This document shows positions 1-7,091 of a stretch of DNA of 11,520 nt, piece after piece (position 1 is the stretch's first letter; the number at the start of each line of letters is the position of its first letter). This stretch comes from DASUCS01 sp036275935 (GTDB lineage Bacteria > Actinomycetota > Acidimicrobiia > Acidimicrobiales > JACDCH01), in the NCBI GenBank assembly GCA_036275935.1, contig DASUCS010000212.1:1-11520 (forward strand). The letters are read 5' to 3'. The position numbers were made by a program, and so were the translations under genes. The notes under the pieces are model-generated. The model made no database searches and was not told where the DNA came from. It worked only from the letters and a program-made list of their open reading frames with translations.

Positions 1-411
1 CTCGGCGAGTCCGGGGTGCGCTGGTGTGCGGTCGGCGACGAGAACTACGGCGAAGGCTCCTCCCGCGAACACGCAGCGATGGAACCCCGGTTCCGGGGCG
101 GGGTGGTGATCTTCGCCCGCTCCTTCGCCCGGATCCACGAAACCAACCTCAAGAAACAAGGCCTGCTCCCGCTGACCTTCGCCGACCGCGGCACCTACGA
201 CCAGATCGGCCAAGACGACCGCATCAGCGTGGTGGGACTGGCCGACCTGGCCCCGGACCAGCCCGTGCACTGCCGGATCACCAAACCCGACGGCACCACC
301 ATCGACTTCGACTGCACCCAAACCTTCAGCCCCGAACAGATCGAATGGTTCAAAGCCGGCAGCGCCCTCAACATCATCCGCCGGCGTCAGCAGGACGAGG
401 CGAGCCGATGA
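1..411 (+). CDS. Aconitate hydratase, mitochondrial type (C-terminal part, 5' end outside window)
   Basis: Aconitase isomerises citrate to isocitrate through cis-aconitate with a [4Fe-4S] cluster in the TCA cycle (cytoplasm). The frame is open from base 1, so only the last 136 residues are visible and the cluster cysteines lie outside. Seen: the swivel-domain active-site motif ENYGEGSSREHAAMEPR (about residues 15-31 of the visible part), whose Ser-Ser-Arg triad binds substrate, then ARSFARIHETNLKKQGLLPL and the ending IEWFKAGSALN. From recall these match mitochondrial ACO2 and related bacterial aconitases more closely than the longer AcnA/IRP or AcnB forms. The stop overlaps the next start codon as ATGA. 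Codon use differs from the neighbours: all eight Thr codons are ACC, no Ser is TCG, and GAA outnumbers GAG, which suggests high expression. The family call is firm; the subtype is likely. Confidence 0.95.
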   Translation, partial: LGESGVRWCAVGDENYGEGSSREHAAMEPRFRGGVVIFARSFARIHETNLKKQGLLPLTFADRGTYDQIGQDDRISVVGLADLAPDQPVHCRITKPDGTTIDFDCTQTFSPEQIEWFKAGSALNIIRRRQQDEASR

Positions 412-1181
412 CCACCGACGCGTGGGATCCCGCGCAGTACAACCGCTTCGCCGACGAACGCGAGCAGCCGTTCTGGGATCTCGCCGCCCTGCTGCAACCG
501 GTCGACGGGCCAGTGCTGGCCGACCTCGGCTGTGGCGACGGTCGCCTGACCGCGGCGTTGCACACGCGCCTCGGCGCGCGCAGCACGAGAGGCGTGGACA
601 GCTCGCCGGCCATGATCAACGACGCCGCCGCGCACGCGACCGATGTAGTCACGTTCGAGCTCGGCGACATCAGCACGTGGGAAGAGCCCGGGCGCTACGA
701 CATCGTGTTCGCCAACGCCTCGTTGCAGTGGGTGCCGGATCATCCGGCAGTGCTCGCACGATGGATCCGCTCGCTCGCGCCGGGCGGACAGGTCGCGGTG
801 CAGGTGCCGTCCAACGCCGATCAGGCCACGCATCGCATCGCAGCGGAGCTGGGCGCCGAGGTCCTGTCCGACCCGCCGCCTGATCCGGTCGCCGACAACG
901 TCCTGGCGCCCGAGCAGTACGCGCGGGTGCTCGACGATCTCGGTTGCGTCGCGCAGTCAGTCCGGTTGCAGGTGTACGCGCATCAGCTGGCCTCGACGTC
1001 CGACGCGGTCGAGTGGGTCAAGGGCACGATGCTCACGCGGTTCAAGGAGCCGCTCGGTCCTGATCGCTGGAACGATTTCGTCGAGGAGTTCCGGGCTCGG
1101 TACGTCGCCGAGATCGGCGACCGATCGCCGTACTTCTTCCCGTTCAAGCGCGTGCTGTTGTCGGGACGACTCGCGCGGTAG
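408..1181 (+). CDS. tam: Trans-aconitate 2-methyltransferase (Tam)
   Basis: SAM-dependent methyltransferase of 257 aa that is predicted to methylate trans-aconitate. That compound arises by spontaneous isomerisation of aconitase's cis-aconitate and inhibits aconitase. Seen: N-terminal WDPAQYNRFADER, SAM-binding motif I ADLGCGDG (38-45), DSSPAM (64-69), and FANASLQWVPDH (101-112). As recalled, the last two blocks are nearly identical in E. coli Tam, and the length (about 252 aa there) agrees. Start: the ATG at 408 overlaps the aconitase stop as ATGA, with GAGG at 397-400 seven bases upstream. The frame is open further upstream, but that stretch is antisense-like Arg/Pro-rich translation of aconitase. 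The overlap implies coupled translation with aconitase, and the shared substrate chemistry supports the name more than methyltransferase homology alone would. Its Ser codons are often TCG, unlike aconitase. Confidence 0.9.
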   Translation: MTTDAWDPAQYNRFADEREQPFWDLAALLQPVDGPVLADLGCGDGRLTAALHTRLGARSTRGVDSSPAMINDAAAHATDVVTFELGDISTWEEPGRYDIVFANASLQWVPDHPAVLARWIRSLAPGGQVAVQVPSNADQATHRIAAELGAEVLSDPPPDPVADNVLAPEQYARVLDDLGCVAQSVRLQVYAHQLASTSDAVEWVKGTMLTRFKEPLGPDRWNDFVEEFRARYVAEIGDRSPYFFPFKRVLLSGRLAR

Positions 1182-1192
1182 TGCTCAGGTCA

Positions 1193-1948
1193 CTAACTCT
1201 GTCGCAACTGCTGGTAGGCCTCGGCGGGTGACTCGTCCGCGGTGAGAACCCTCGATCGCCACGTCCACCCTTCGCCGTAGTCCGTGTCGGCAGTGGCGGT
1301 GGTGAGTCGAGTGGTGACGGCGCTGCCCGCGTCGGGCGAACTGGCTACGAGGAGCAGCGCGACCTGGGCTCCCCGCAGCATCAGGTGGTCGTGCGGGCGG
1401 ATCACACCGCGGGCCACGACCGCGAGCGCCTCGGCGTCGGCGGGGCCCGAGGGCACGTCGATGAGCACCAACGTGTCGCCCGGAACGGCGCCGTCGAGCG
1501 CTTGGTAGAACGCGTCGGTCGGGTCGATGGGCGCGTAGGGCAGGTCTCGTCCGGTGACCGAACTGGTGCGCCGGTCGGGTTGACCGCGATCCCACCTGTC
1601 TCCGCTGCTCGTTCGCATCGACAGCGCGTCGATGGCTGCTTCGAGCGCGTGGAAGTCGGGCTTGGCGATCACCGCATCGGCGAAGTCCTTCTCCGAGATG
1701 CTGTCGAGGAAGGCGGAGAAGACGATCACGTGGCAACCGTGGGCGGCGGCCATCCGGCCGACCTCGGCACCGGAGCCTTGGCGCAACGACAGGTCGATCA
1801 GGACGAGGTCCGGCTTCGCCGTCGTCACCAGCCCCTTGCTGTCGCCTGCGGTGTCCGCCTCACCGACGACCTCGTGGCCGCGGTCGCGCATGATGCCGCG
1901 CAACACCACCCGAAGGTGCGCGTCGTCGTCACACAACAGAACCCGCAT
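1193..1948 (-). CDS. Response regulator: receiver domain plus degenerate GGDEF-like domain
   Basis: 251-aa cytoplasmic signalling protein. Residues 1-110 form a CheY-like receiver: acidic cluster Asp7-Asp8-Asp9, phospho-acceptor Asp52 in VLIDLS, Ser78 in VFSAF, and Lys96 in IAKPD. After a polar linker (about 111-137), residues 140-250 lack any helix-turn-helix. They follow the order of a diguanylate cyclase domain: GDTLVLIDV (157-165), a helix, RPHDHLMLRGAQVALLL (184-200) where GGDEF and its flanking strand would sit, then DYGEGWTW (223-230) where the strand after GGDEF would be. The catalytic signature reads GAQVA, so c-di-GMP synthesis is not expected; a ligand-binding or partner-binding role is inference. 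Start: ATG at 1948. The frame runs on to 2290, but that part lies antisense to the sulfatase gene. No clear Shine-Dalgarno. It is convergent with tam, with only 11 bp between stops, and no histidine kinase is in view. Confidence 0.85.
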   Translation of the reverse strand: MRVLLCDDDAHLRVVLRGIMRDRGHEVVGEADTAGDSKGLVTTAKPDLVLIDLSLRQGSGAEVGRMAAAHGCHVIVFSAFLDSISEKDFADAVIAKPDFHALEAAIDALSMRTSSGDRWDRGQPDRRTSSVTGRDLPYAPIDPTDAFYQALDGAVPGDTLVLIDVPSGPADAEALAVVARGVIRPHDHLMLRGAQVALLLVASSPDAGSAVTTRLTTATADTDYGEGWTWRSRVLTADESPAEAYQQLRQS

Positions 1949-2011
1949 CAGACACAGGTTGGCAGGATTTGGTAAGCCGATTGGACAGCGTCGTGAGCGA
2001 AGGGTGGATGG
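1949..2011. promoter_or_regulatory. Divergent intergenic region between response regulator and arylsulfatase
   Basis: These 63 bp separate two divergent start codons, so promoters for both directions probably lie here or just inside the genes. A TTGGCA at 1959-1964 could be a -35 element for the sulfatase, but no convincing -10 follows at normal spacing. I found no clear palindrome. AAGGG at 2000-2004 is a plausible ribosome binding site for the sulfatase start. The promoter role is inferred from gene arrangement only. Confidence 0.4.
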
Positions 2012-4291
2012 ATGCCGTTTGACCAGCCGTATCAGGGCGTGATCGGGCGCACGCTCGAGGAGTCGACGTCGTGGTGGCCGCCACTGCCGTCCGCGCCGGA
2101 GGGTGCACCCAACATCGTGATCGTGTTGCTGGACGATGTCGGTTACGCGCAGTTCGGTTGCTACGGGTCCGACATCGAGACGCCGACGTTCGACGCGCTG
2201 GCGCACGGTGGGTTGCGGTTCTCGAACTTCCACACCACGGCGCTGTGTTCGCCGACTCGGGCGGCGTTGCTCACGGGCCGTAACCACCACACCAACGGCA
2301 TGGGCCGCATCGTCGAGTTCTCGTCAGGCTTCCCGGGCTACGACGCGAACGTGCCGAAGGACAGCGGCTTCATCTCGGAGGTCCTGCGCGGTGTCGGGTA
2401 CGCGACGTTCTGCGTCGGCAAGTGGCACCTCGCGCCGGCCGGCGAGATGACGATGGGTGCACCCCGGGACAAGTGGCCGCTCGGTCGCGGCTTCGATCGT
2501 TTCTACGGCTTCCTCGGCGGTGAGACCGACCAGTACCACCCCGATCTCGTGCACGACAACCACCAGATCGACCCGCCCCGCACGCCCGACGAGGGCTACC
2601 ACCTCACCGAAGACCTGGCCGATCAGGCCATCGCCTACCTCACCGATCTGCGCGCGACATCGGCGGATCGCCCGTACTTCCTGTGGTTCGCGCCCGGCGC
2701 GTGCCATGCCCCGCATCACGCGCCCAAGCAGTGGATCGATGCGTACCGCGGCAAGTTCGATCAGGGCTGGGACGAGTGGCGCGACGCGGTGTTCGCTCGC
2801 CAGGTCGCGTCAGGACTCTTGCCGGAAGGAACGAAGCTCTCGGATCGGCCGGCGTGGGTGCAGCCGTGGGACACCCTGTCGGCGGACGAGCAGCGTCTCT
2901 ACGCCCGGATGATGGAGGTCTACGCGGGTTTCCTCACGCACACCGACGCGCAGGTCGGTCGCGTGCTGTCGTTCATCGACTCACTCGATGAGACCGACAA
3001 CACGATGGTCGTGGTGATGAGCGACAACGGTGCGTCCGCGGAAGGCGGACCACGCGGGTCGGTCAACGAGATGTACTTCTTCAACTTCGTGCCCGAGTCG
3101 CTCGAGGAGAACCTCGCCCGAATCGACGAGCTCGGCGGGCCGCACGCGCACAACCACTACCCCTGGGGTTGGGCGTGGGCCGGGAACACGCCGCTCAAAC
3201 GGTGGAAGCGCGAGACGCACGAAGGTGGCGTGTGCGATCCGCTGATCGTGCACTGGCCGGAGCGACTCGCGGCGCGCGGTGAGACGCGACACCAGTACGT
3301 GCACGCCATCGACCTGATGCCGACGATCATGGATCTCGTCGGCGTCGACGCGCCCGAACAGATCAACGGCGTGACCCAGCGTCCGATCGAGGGCGTCTCG
3401 TTCGCGCACGTCTTCCAAGAGGCGACCGCGCCGACGAAGCACACGACCCAGTACTACGAGATGCTCGGGAGTCGGGCGCTCTATCACGACGGCTGGAAGG
3501 CGGTCGTGTTCCATCCGCTGCCGCACGTCGACTACGGCGACGGTCGCGACCCGCGGGCGCCGTTCGACGAGGATCCGTGGGAGCTGTACCACGTCGCCCA
3601 GGACTTCTCCGAGACCGTGGACCTCGCCGAGGCCGAGCCCGGCAAGCTCAAGGAGATGGTCGACCTCTGGTGGACCGAGGCGGAGAAGTACCAGGTGCTG
3701 CCGCTCACGAATCAGTCGGGCCGCGGCGGCGATCGTCGGTACCAACGTGATCGGTACGAGTACCGGCCGGGCATCGGCGCGCTGCCGCCGGCGGTCGCGC
3801 CGAACCTGCGCAACCGAGGTTGGCGGATGTGGGCCGAGCTGCAGGTGCCCGAGGGCGGCGCCGAGGGTGTGATCGTCGCGCAGGGAACCGAGTCCGGCGG
3901 TTGGTGCGTGTATCTCAAGGACAGCCGGTTGCACTACACGTACAACTTCTTGGCCGCCGACATCACCACCGTGTCGTCGGAGGTGCCGCTGCCGGCGGGA
4001 CCCGTGGTGGCGCGCGTGGTGTTCACGCCGACGGCCCCGTTCGCCGGCGACATCGATCTGTTCTACGACGACCTGCCCGTCGGTCAGGGCCACGTGCCTC
4101 GCACCGTCTTCATCACGTTCGGGGTTGCAGGCTTCACGGTCGGCTATCAACGCGGTACAGCCGTGTCGCCCGCGTACGAAGGGCGGTTCGACATCACCCC
4201 CGGTGCACTGGTGCGTGTGGTGATGGAAGCCGACGGGCGTCCGTATCGAAATCCCGAAGGCGAGGACCGAGCCGCGATGAGGATCCAATGA
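2012..4291 (+). CDS. Arylsulfatase (type I, formylglycine-dependent), large mycobacterial AtsA-like form
   Basis: Hydrolyses a sulfate ester to an alcohol or phenol plus sulfate. 759 aa. Seen: metal ligands Asp41-Asp42 (LLDDVGYAQFGCYG), the sulfatase signature C79-SPTR-83 whose Cys is converted to formylglycine by a maturase, GKWHL (Lys137, His139), His232 region GACHAPHH, metal pair Asp338-Asn339 in MSDNGASAEGG, and Lys399 before HEGG. All expected active-site positions are present. After the catalytic core, residues from about 565 form a beta-rich C-terminal domain, as in the roughly 780-aa mycobacterial sulfatases (from recall). No signal peptide, so a cytoplasmic enzyme acting on imported sulfate esters is likely. 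Start: an in-frame stop at 1994-1996 leaves ATG 2012 as the only possible start, with AAGGG at 2000-2004. Its stop overlaps the crotonase start. No maturase is in the window. The substrate is unknown; choline-sulfatase-like or phosphonate hydrolase roles are less likely. Confidence 0.93.
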   Translation: MPFDQPYQGVIGRTLEESTSWWPPLPSAPEGAPNIVIVLLDDVGYAQFGCYGSDIETPTFDALAHGGLRFSNFHTTALCSPTRAALLTGRNHHTNGMGRIVEFSSGFPGYDANVPKDSGFISEVLRGVGYATFCVGKWHLAPAGEMTMGAPRDKWPLGRGFDRFYGFLGGETDQYHPDLVHDNHQIDPPRTPDEGYHLTEDLADQAIAYLTDLRATSADRPYFLWFAPGACHAPHHAPKQWIDAYRGKFDQGWDEWRDAVFARQVASGLLPEGTKLSDRPAWVQPWDTLSADEQRLYARMMEVYAGFLTHTDAQVGRVLSFIDSLDETDNTMVVVMSDNGASAEGGPRGSVNEMYFFNFVPESLEENLARIDELGGPHAHNHYPWGWAWAGNTPLKRWKRETHEGGVCDPLIVHWPERLAARGETRHQYVHAIDLMPTIMDLVGVDAPEQINGVTQRPIEGVSFAHVFQEATAPTKHTTQYYEMLGSRALYHDGWKAVVFHPLPHVDYGDGRDPRAPFDEDPWELYHVAQDFSETVDLAEAEPGKLKEMVDLWWTEAEKYQVLPLTNQSGRGGDRRYQRDRYEYRPGIGALPPAVAPNLRNRGWRMWAELQVPEGGAEGVIVAQGTESGGWCVYLKDSRLHYTYNFLAADITTVSSEVPLPAGPVVARVVFTPTAPFAGDIDLFYDDLPVGQGHVPRTVFITFGVAGFTVGYQRGTAVSPAYEGRFDITPGALVRVVMEADGRPYRNPEGEDRAAMRIQ

Positions 4292-5064
4292 CGTACGAAG
4301 AGGTCATCTACGAGACCGACGGCGATGTCGGCATCCTCACGCTCAATCGTCCCGAGGCCCGCAACGCGCTCACGCACACGACGTACGCCGAGCTCGAGGA
4401 CGTGGTGCGGACGACGACGGCGCGCTGCTTGATCATCACCGGTGCCGATCCCGCGTTCTGCTCGGGTGACGACGTGAAGCAGATCATGGCGGCCGCGGGA
4501 CCGAAGATCGCGAGCGGCCTGCGGGCCGAACCCCGCATCACGCCTGCAGCCGATGCGCTGCTGCACACCGACACTCCGGTGATCGCGGCCGTGAACGGTG
4601 CGGCGGTCGGGTGGGGGATGGAGCTGGCTGTGATGGCGGACATCCGCGTCGCGTCGGAGAAGGCGAAGTTCGGTGAGCTGTTCGTGAAGCGCGGCTTGTG
4701 CTGTGACGTCGCCGGCATCGGACGGCTGACACAACTCGTCGGTCGAGAGACCGCAGCGGAACTGCTCTACACGGGCCGCGTGATCGACGCCGCCACGGCG
4801 AAGGAGCTACGGCTCGTGTCCCGCGTCGTTCCTCACGACCAGTTGCTGCCGACGGCGCTCACGCTCGCGCACGAGATCGCCGCCAACCCGCCGCTCGCCG
4901 TCCACGAGCTCAAGAAGGGGCTACGGCTCGCGCTGGATCCCGATTGGGACGATCTCGGCAAGTGGGTGTCGTCCACCCTCGGCCAGTTGTTCCAGACCGA
5001 GGACCACCGCGAGGGCGTCGCCTCGTTCCTCGAGAAACGCGAACCGAACTACGTCGGCAGATAG
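4288..5064 (+). CDS. Enoyl-CoA hydratase/isomerase (crotonase) family protein
   Basis: 258-aa crotonase-fold enzyme expected to act on a CoA thioester. Seen: LTLNRPEARNAL (17-28), oxyanion-hole segment FCSGDDV (57-63), second oxyanion segment VNGAAVGWGMEL (102-113), and RLTQLVGRETAAELLYTGR (146-164). Glu112 aligns with the first catalytic Glu of rat crotonase (Glu144). The second (Glu164) aligns with Phe132 in FGELFVKRG, while Asp140 sits where dienoyl-CoA isomerase has its third acidic residue. A simple hydratase is therefore doubtful; isomerase, hydrolase or C-C bond chemistry is possible. Start: ATG 4288 overlaps the sulfatase stop as ATGA, with GAGGA at 4279-4283. This overlap means co-translation, so the enzyme probably works on a product of the same pathway. 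The family is certain; the reaction is not. Confidence 0.9.
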   Translation: MTYEEVIYETDGDVGILTLNRPEARNALTHTTYAELEDVVRTTTARCLIITGADPAFCSGDDVKQIMAAAGPKIASGLRAEPRITPAADALLHTDTPVIAAVNGAAVGWGMELAVMADIRVASEKAKFGELFVKRGLCCDVAGIGRLTQLVGRETAAELLYTGRVIDAATAKELRLVSRVVPHDQLLPTALTLAHEIAANPPLAVHELKKGLRLALDPDWDDLGKWVSSTLGQLFQTEDHREGVASFLEKREPNYVGR

Positions 5065-5073
5065 GCGTTTGTG

Positions 5074-5108
5074 CGGTAGTAACGCGCGCTGAACGCGCGT
5101 TACTACCG
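5074..5108. terminator. Stem-loop between convergent operons (probable bidirectional terminator)
   Basis: Perfect 15-bp inverted repeat: left arm 5074-5088 (CGGTAGTAACGCGCG), 5-nt loop CTGAA, right arm 5094-5108. It starts 10 bp after the crotonase stop and ends 18 bp before the monooxygenase stop on the other strand, so it can serve both transcripts. No T-tract follows on either strand, so it would be a non-canonical intrinsic terminator or an mRNA 3'-end stabiliser. Confidence 0.75.
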
Positions 5109-5125
5109 GCAGAACGGTCGGTCGA

Positions 5126-7087
5126 TCAGTCGATCAGCTCGTATTCGTCGGGATTCGGTGCGAGGGTGCGCTGCCAGTACTCGAGGAGCGTGAACGGCCA
5201 GTTCTGCGCGACACGGCCGTACTCGTTCTTGTACCAGCTGTTGACGTCCGACCAGCCCCACGCCATCAACTTGTTCTCGGCGTCGACCTTCTCGTTGAAC
5301 TCGTCGTGGACGTCCTTGCGGATGTCGAGCGCGCGGTGCTTGGTGTCGCTCAGCAGCTTGAGGCAGCCGAGGATGTAACGCACGCCGCACTCGGAGAAGT
5401 ACACGATGCTGCCGTTCACCACGATGTTCGTGTTCGGTCCGTACAAGCAGAACAGGTTGGGGAAGCTCGGGATGTTCACGCCGAGGTAGGCGCGAGCGTC
5501 GCCGTTCCAGTGCTCGTGCAGATCGAGGCCGCCGCGTCCGGTGACGGTCATCGGCGTCAGGAACTTCGACGCCTTGAACCCAGTGCCGTAGATGATGACG
5601 TCGACGTCGTGCGCGGTGCCGTCCTGCATCTCGATGCCGGTCGGCGTGATCTCGCGGATCGGGTCGCAGACGAGCTGCACGTTCTCGCGCTTCAACGCAC
5701 TGGCCCACACGCCGTTGTCGCGCAGCATGCGCTTCGACCCGACCGGATACGTCGGCAGCGCGTGCTCGAGCAGATCGGGACGATCGGCGAACTCCATCTT
5801 GATGTACTCACCGAGCATCACCCGGGCGAACTCGTTCGTCATGCTCACCGAGGCGCCCTTCGGCTCCCACTCGGGATCGACGCGCACGGCTTCGAGCGCG
5901 CCGTCGCCCATGCGCCAGAAGATCCAGAAGCGGTTCCATTCGCTGTAGGACGGCACGTGCCCGTACAGCCACTTCTGCCCCGGCGAGACCTCGTCGTGGT
6001 AGTCCGGCGTCGGCCCGAACCAGGGTGGTGTCCGCTGGAAGACGAGCAGCTCGCTCGGCAGGGCAGCGATCTCGGGGATGAACTGCACCGCGCTGGCGCC
6101 GGTACCGATCACCGCGACTCGCTTGCCCCGCAGATCGAGATCGTGGTTCCACCTCGCCGAGTGGAACGTCGGACCGGCGAACGTGTCGCGGCCGGGGATG
6201 TCCGGGAGCGACGGCTGGTTCAGCTGTCCGACCGCGCTCACCACTGCGTTGGCGACGAGGTCTTCCTCGCGGCCGTCGGGGTTGCGCACCCGAACGGTCC
6301 ATGTCGCGGAGTCTTCGTCCCACGTCGCGCTCAGCACTTCGGTCTCGAACCGGATCGAGTCGCGGAGATGGAAGGCGTCGGCGCAGTGCTGGAAGTAGTC
6401 GAGCAGCACGTCCTGTGTGGAGAAATGGAACGGCCAGTCGTGGCGCTGCGCGAACGAGTAGCTGTAGTTGTGGTTCGGGTTGTCGACGCGGCAGCCCGGA
6501 TAGCTGTTCTCGTACCACGTGCCGCCGACGTCGGCGTTCTTCTCCAAGATCACGAACGGCACGTCCGCCTGGCGCAGACGGTGTGCGACCAGCAGCCCGG
6601 ACATGCCCGCGCCGATGATGGCGACCTTGAAGTCGCCGGCCGTCCAGGACCAGTCGGGCGCCCGTCGGTCCTCGCCGAGGATCGCGAGCTCTTCTTCGAG
6701 CAACGGCAAGTACGCGGCCATGTCGGAGCCGCCCACCGCGTACTCCATCAGCTTCAGCAACACGTCGTCGGACGGCGGCGCTGCCGGTTGGCTCCCGCTG
6801 TCGCGGAAGCGGATGATCGCGTCGAGCGCGAGCTCGCGCGCCGTGGCCAGCTGCTCGTCGGTCAAGCCGGCTTGGGGCATGGCCAACATCAACGCGTCAG
6901 GCCGCAGGTCGTCGCGCAACAGCGACAGGTCACCGGTCAGGTAGGCGAGCGCCGGTAGCAGCGGGGGGATCTCTGCTTCTTCGAGCATCGCCCGGATCTC
7001 GTCGTCGGACTCGGTGATCGGCTCGATCGGACCGACGAACGGGCTGAAAGGCGACGCGACCTTGTCGATTGCGTCCATGTCGTCCAT
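5126..7087 (-). CDS. Baeyer-Villiger monooxygenase, flavin-dependent, 4-hydroxyacetophenone monooxygenase-like
   Basis: Type I BVMO, 653 aa: inserts one oxygen next to a ketone to give an ester or lactone, using FAD, NADPH and O2. Residues 1-150 are a helical, acidic N-terminal extension. Then the FAD site GAGMSG (159-164) with GGTWYENSYPGCRVD (188-202), the BVMO fingerprint F303-x-G-xxx-H309-xxx-W313, and the NADPH site GTGASA (328-333). Arg352 in QRTPPW and Arg453 in GSKRML correspond by position and spacing to the NADPH-binding and catalytic arginines of 4-hydroxyacetophenone monooxygenase (from recall), which also has a comparable extension. Start: ATG 7087 lies 4 bp after the P450 stop; ATG 7078 is possible. 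The frame extends to 7156, but that would overlap the P450 end. No good Shine-Dalgarno, so translation is probably coupled. Last gene of the ferredoxin-P450-BVMO operon. The substrate ketone is unknown. Confidence 0.93.
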   Translation of the reverse strand: MDDMDAIDKVASPFSPFVGPIEPITESDDEIRAMLEEAEIPPLLPALAYLTGDLSLLRDDLRPDALMLAMPQAGLTDEQLATARELALDAIIRFRDSGSQPAAPPSDDVLLKLMEYAVGGSDMAAYLPLLEEELAILGEDRRAPDWSWTAGDFKVAIIGAGMSGLLVAHRLRQADVPFVILEKNADVGGTWYENSYPGCRVDNPNHNYSYSFAQRHDWPFHFSTQDVLLDYFQHCADAFHLRDSIRFETEVLSATWDEDSATWTVRVRNPDGREEDLVANAVVSAVGQLNQPSLPDIPGRDTFAGPTFHSARWNHDLDLRGKRVAVIGTGASAVQFIPEIAALPSELLVFQRTPPWFGPTPDYHDEVSPGQKWLYGHVPSYSEWNRFWIFWRMGDGALEAVRVDPEWEPKGASVSMTNEFARVMLGEYIKMEFADRPDLLEHALPTYPVGSKRMLRDNGVWASALKRENVQLVCDPIREITPTGIEMQDGTAHDVDVIIYGTGFKASKFLTPMTVTGRGGLDLHEHWNGDARAYLGVNIPSFPNLFCLYGPNTNIVVNGSIVYFSECGVRYILGCLKLLSDTKHRALDIRKDVHDEFNEKVDAENKLMAWGWSDVNSWYKNEYGRVAQNWPFTLLEYWQRTLAPNPDEYELID

Positions 7088-7091
7088 GTTG

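Noticed and set aside
24..407. N-terminal extension of the methyltransferase by 128 residues
   Set aside because: Out-of-frame translation of aconitase; the ATG at 408 has a Shine-Dalgarno and matches the Tam N-terminus.
1949..2011. Sigma-70-like promoter from TTGGCA at 1959-1964
   Set aside because: No acceptable -10 hexamer 16-18 bp downstream, so it is not annotated as a promoter on its own.
1949..2290. N-terminal extension of the response regulator by 114 residues
   Set aside because: The receiver fold begins at MRVLLCDDD; the extension is antisense to the sulfatase start and Arg-rich.
2981..4288. A 435-residue open frame on the minus strand
   Set aside because: Antisense to the sulfatase gene; low-complexity Arg/His/Val composition and no recognisable domain.
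5306..6958. A 550-residue open frame on the plus strand
   Set aside because: Entirely antisense to the BVMO gene, with no family motif; its Arg/Val/His-rich composition is typical of shadow frames in high-GC DNA.
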